Shown piece after piece: positions 62,715 to 64,000 of a DNA stretch of 64,000 nucleotides (positions are counted from its first letter, which is position 1; each line of letters opens with the position of its first letter). The position numbers and the translations under genes are program-made. Under the pieces are notes generated by a model, which worked only from the letters and a program-made list of their open reading frames with translations, was not told the origin of the DNA and did no database searches. The DNA lies in assembly GCF_000280905.1 (NCBI RefSeq), contig NZ_ALAP01000023.1, forward strand, positions 62,001-126,000, in the 5' to 3' direction. The DNA comes from Streptomyces sp. AA1529 (GTDB lineage: Bacteria > Actinomycetota > Actinomycetes > Streptomycetales > Streptomycetaceae).

Positions 62715-63964
62715 GAGGTACCTCGCAGGGGTGGCCTTCGCGGCGGGAGGGGTGCGACCGGCGGCAGGCCGGGGGCCGGAGAGGCGGTGCGGGGCAGCCG
62801 GGGCAGTTCCGCCGCGGTACGCAGCATCGGCCCCACCGGAGTGCGGAGTCCGACGGCGAGAGCCTGGGCGGGGCCGCTCTCGCCGTCCAGGAAGCGGAGC
62901 AGAGCGGCCGCCGGGAGCTGCCGGAACAGCCCCGTGAAGAAGGCGGCGCCGTCCACCCGGCCGCGCTCCAGCGCCCGCAGCAGCACTGCGTCCATCGCCA
63001 GCGCGCGGCGCGGGTAGGCGCGCGGCGGCAGCGGGGTGCGGCCCGCTCGCAGCGCCGCGGCGATCCGCCGGGTCTGGCGCTGCACCGCCGCGAAGGTGTA
63101 GCCGGTCGCGGGCCTGGTCGCGCCGCCCGCGGTGCCGATCCGGAACACCGAGGCGCCCGCGCGCCGCGCGAACCGGCCGTCGGTCATGGGGATGACGCCC
63201 TGCTCGGCGCCGGTCACCTCGAAGTCCCCCAGCCGCAGCACCCGGTCGGCGTAGTGGCGCAGCGCCCGGTCGTACCCGGCGCCGTCCAGCACGGCGGGGG
63301 AGAACTCGGTGTACTCCACCAGTGCCCGGTGCGGGCCGAGTGGCAGGACGTAGCCGAAGGAGAGGCCGCGGGCCGGCTGCGGGGTGCGGAAGTCCATCAG
63401 TTCGGCCGCCGCCGGGTCGAAGACCGGGCGGCGGGTGTGGACCAGCCAGCCGCGGAAGTGCTGCAGCAGCGTCGTCCGGGCGGGCGGCAGCCGCCGCGGG
63501 GGCCGGGAGTCGAAGGCCCAGCGTGCCCGGACGGTGAGCGTGCCGCCGTCCGCCGCGACTCCGCGCACCTCGGCACCGCCGGGTACGTCCAGCACGCCGT
63601 GCACCAGCGCCTCCGCCCGGCGCATCCCGGCCGCGGAGTCCAGCCTGCCGCGTACGAACTCCTCGAAGGAGCCCGAGCGCAGCATCTTGTAGCACAGCGG
63701 CGCGGTGCCGCCCGCCACCACCTCGCCGTCCGGGCCGCGCACCCGCAGCCGGTCCCAGCGGGCCGCCAGCGCCGCGTCGTACTCGCCCACCGGCCCTTCC
63801 CAGTAGCACCAGGTGCGTTCGGGGGGCCGGACGGGTCCGGGGGGCGCGTCCAGGAGGACGACGCGCGGGCCGCCCTCCGCTGCCGGCCGGCCGGCCAGCC
63901 GCCAGGCCAGCGACAGCCCCGCGGCGCCCGCCCCGACGATGGCGACATCCGTCTCGTACTCCAC
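62711..63964 (-). CDS. crtY: Lycopene beta-cyclase
   Basis: 417 residues, GTG start. FAD-binding VAIVGAGAAGLSLAWRLAG, then RTWCYWEGPVGEYD, a middle LVEYTEFSP and IGTAGGATRPATGYTFAA, both family hallmarks. It cyclises lycopene to beta-carotene, which CrtU would aromatise. A Pro-rich tail (LPPVAPLPPRRPPLRGTS) ends the protein. First gene of the minus-strand crtY-crtU unit; its promoter lies at or beyond the right window edge. Confidence 0.95.
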   Translation of the reverse strand: MEYETDVAIVGAGAAGLSLAWRLAGRPAAEGGPRVVLLDAPPGPVRPPERTWCYWEGPVGEYDAALAARWDRLRVRGPDGEVVAGGTAPLCYKMLRSGSFEEFVRGRLDSAAGMRRAEALVHGVLDVPGGAEVRGVAADGGTLTVRARWAFDSRPPRRLPPARTTLLQHFRGWLVHTRRPVFDPAAAELMDFRTPQPARGLSFGYVLPLGPHRALVEYTEFSPAVLDGAGYDRALRHYADRVLRLGDFEVTGAEQGVIPMTDGRFARRAGASVFRIGTAGGATRPATGYTFAAVQRQTRRIAAALRAGRTPLPPRAYPRRALAMDAVLLRALERGRVDGAAFFTGLFRQLPAAALLRFLDGESGPAQALAVGLRTPVGPMLRTAAELPRLPRTASPAPGLPPVAPLPPRRPPLRGTS

Positions 63965-64000
63965 CAGGTTCCGTCGTCCGTCCGCTTCCGGCTCGTTCGG

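Noticed and set aside
62711..63964. CrtY as a general FAD oxygenase
   Set aside because: The family hallmarks (RTWCYWEG, GGATRPATGYTF) and crt neighbourhood point to lycopene cyclase.
1..64000. CRISPR arrays, tRNA genes, transposases, attachment sites
   Set aside because: No regularly spaced repeats, no tRNA-like cloverleaf and no transposase or integrase frame found on reading both strands.

Overview
The window is 64 kb of very GC-rich DNA with strong codon-position GC bias, frequent GTG starts, many 4-base ATGA/GTGA gene overlaps, leaderless-looking promoters and a PHO-box-like direct repeat. Together with families typical of the genus (DUF6479, DUF6480, DUF5914-type Rieske protein, SpoIIE/PAS phosphatases, SigB/F-type sigma factor, MmsAB-type sugar importer) this points to a Streptomyces or very close relative. 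It reads as a chromosomal accessory or arm region: catabolic operons, resistance and secondary-metabolite genes, but no rRNA, tRNA, ribosomal-protein, phage or IS genes that I can see.

Layout. 1-4.5 kb (minus strand): a GH65 phosphorylase cut by the window edge, its beta-phosphoglucomutase, an MFS exporter and an S4 RNA-binding protein. 4.7-8.3 kb: a PAS/SpoIIE phosphatase, a 55-residue orphan, an MgtC-family membrane protein and a DUF6479 protein. 8.5-10.8 kb: a TetR repressor divergent from a 14-TM MFS exporter, with two palindromic operators 22 bp apart. 10.9-13.6 kb: an M23 peptidase, a TPR-like protein and an SDR. 13.5-16.4 kb (minus): beta-carbonic anhydrase, SulP transporter and SDR in a coupled run, with a small secreted protein upstream behind a PHO-box-like site. 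17.0-17.6 kb: a PRC-barrel protein and a 56-residue membrane protein.

17.7-28.3 kb is one long plus-strand operon: a complete sugar ABC importer (lipoprotein, two permeases and its own ATPase), then a PHP hydrolase, a TIM-barrel isomerase/epimerase, a Gfo/Idh/MocA oxidoreductase and a GH38 alpha-mannosidase, nearly all overlapping, ending at a 17-bp-stem terminator. 28.4-31.8 kb is a small resistance island: a macrolide-type glycosyltransferase, a Vat-type streptogramin A acetyltransferase, and a divergent XRE/methionine aminopeptidase pair. The glycosyltransferase has its own promoter, a 9-residue leader ORF and a long-range RNA pairing that looks like an undescribed drug-responsive translational attenuator; this is the most striking signal in the window.

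31.9-33.7 kb holds VOC, DUF2795 and stand-alone DUF3662 genes. 33.9-42.8 kb is an IclR-linked sugar module: enolase-superfamily dehydratase, Zn-dehydrogenase, an unassigned probable TIM-barrel protein and an MmsAB-type importer on the plus strand, with a convergent SMP-30 lactonase and IclR regulator. The two promoters share a TCGAAATRTCGA motif. The genes together suggest non-phosphorylating oxidative sugar catabolism.

42.9-54.1 kb: DUF6480, a SigB/F-type sigma factor, a class A beta-lactamase-like protein with LysR divergent from a Tat-exported metallo-beta-lactamase-fold enzyme, a lytic transglycosylase-like protein, a sugar-porter MFS, an LppX-like lipoprotein, and threonine catabolism (tdh-kbl-lysR). 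54.4-57 kb: a small ATP-dependent DNA ligase, a small secreted protein and a secreted phospholipase A2. 57.3-64 kb is a carotenoid cluster, crtI-crtB-Rieske converging on crtY-crtU. No crtE or crtT is present; two tiny coupled ORFs occupy exactly the places those genes often hold.
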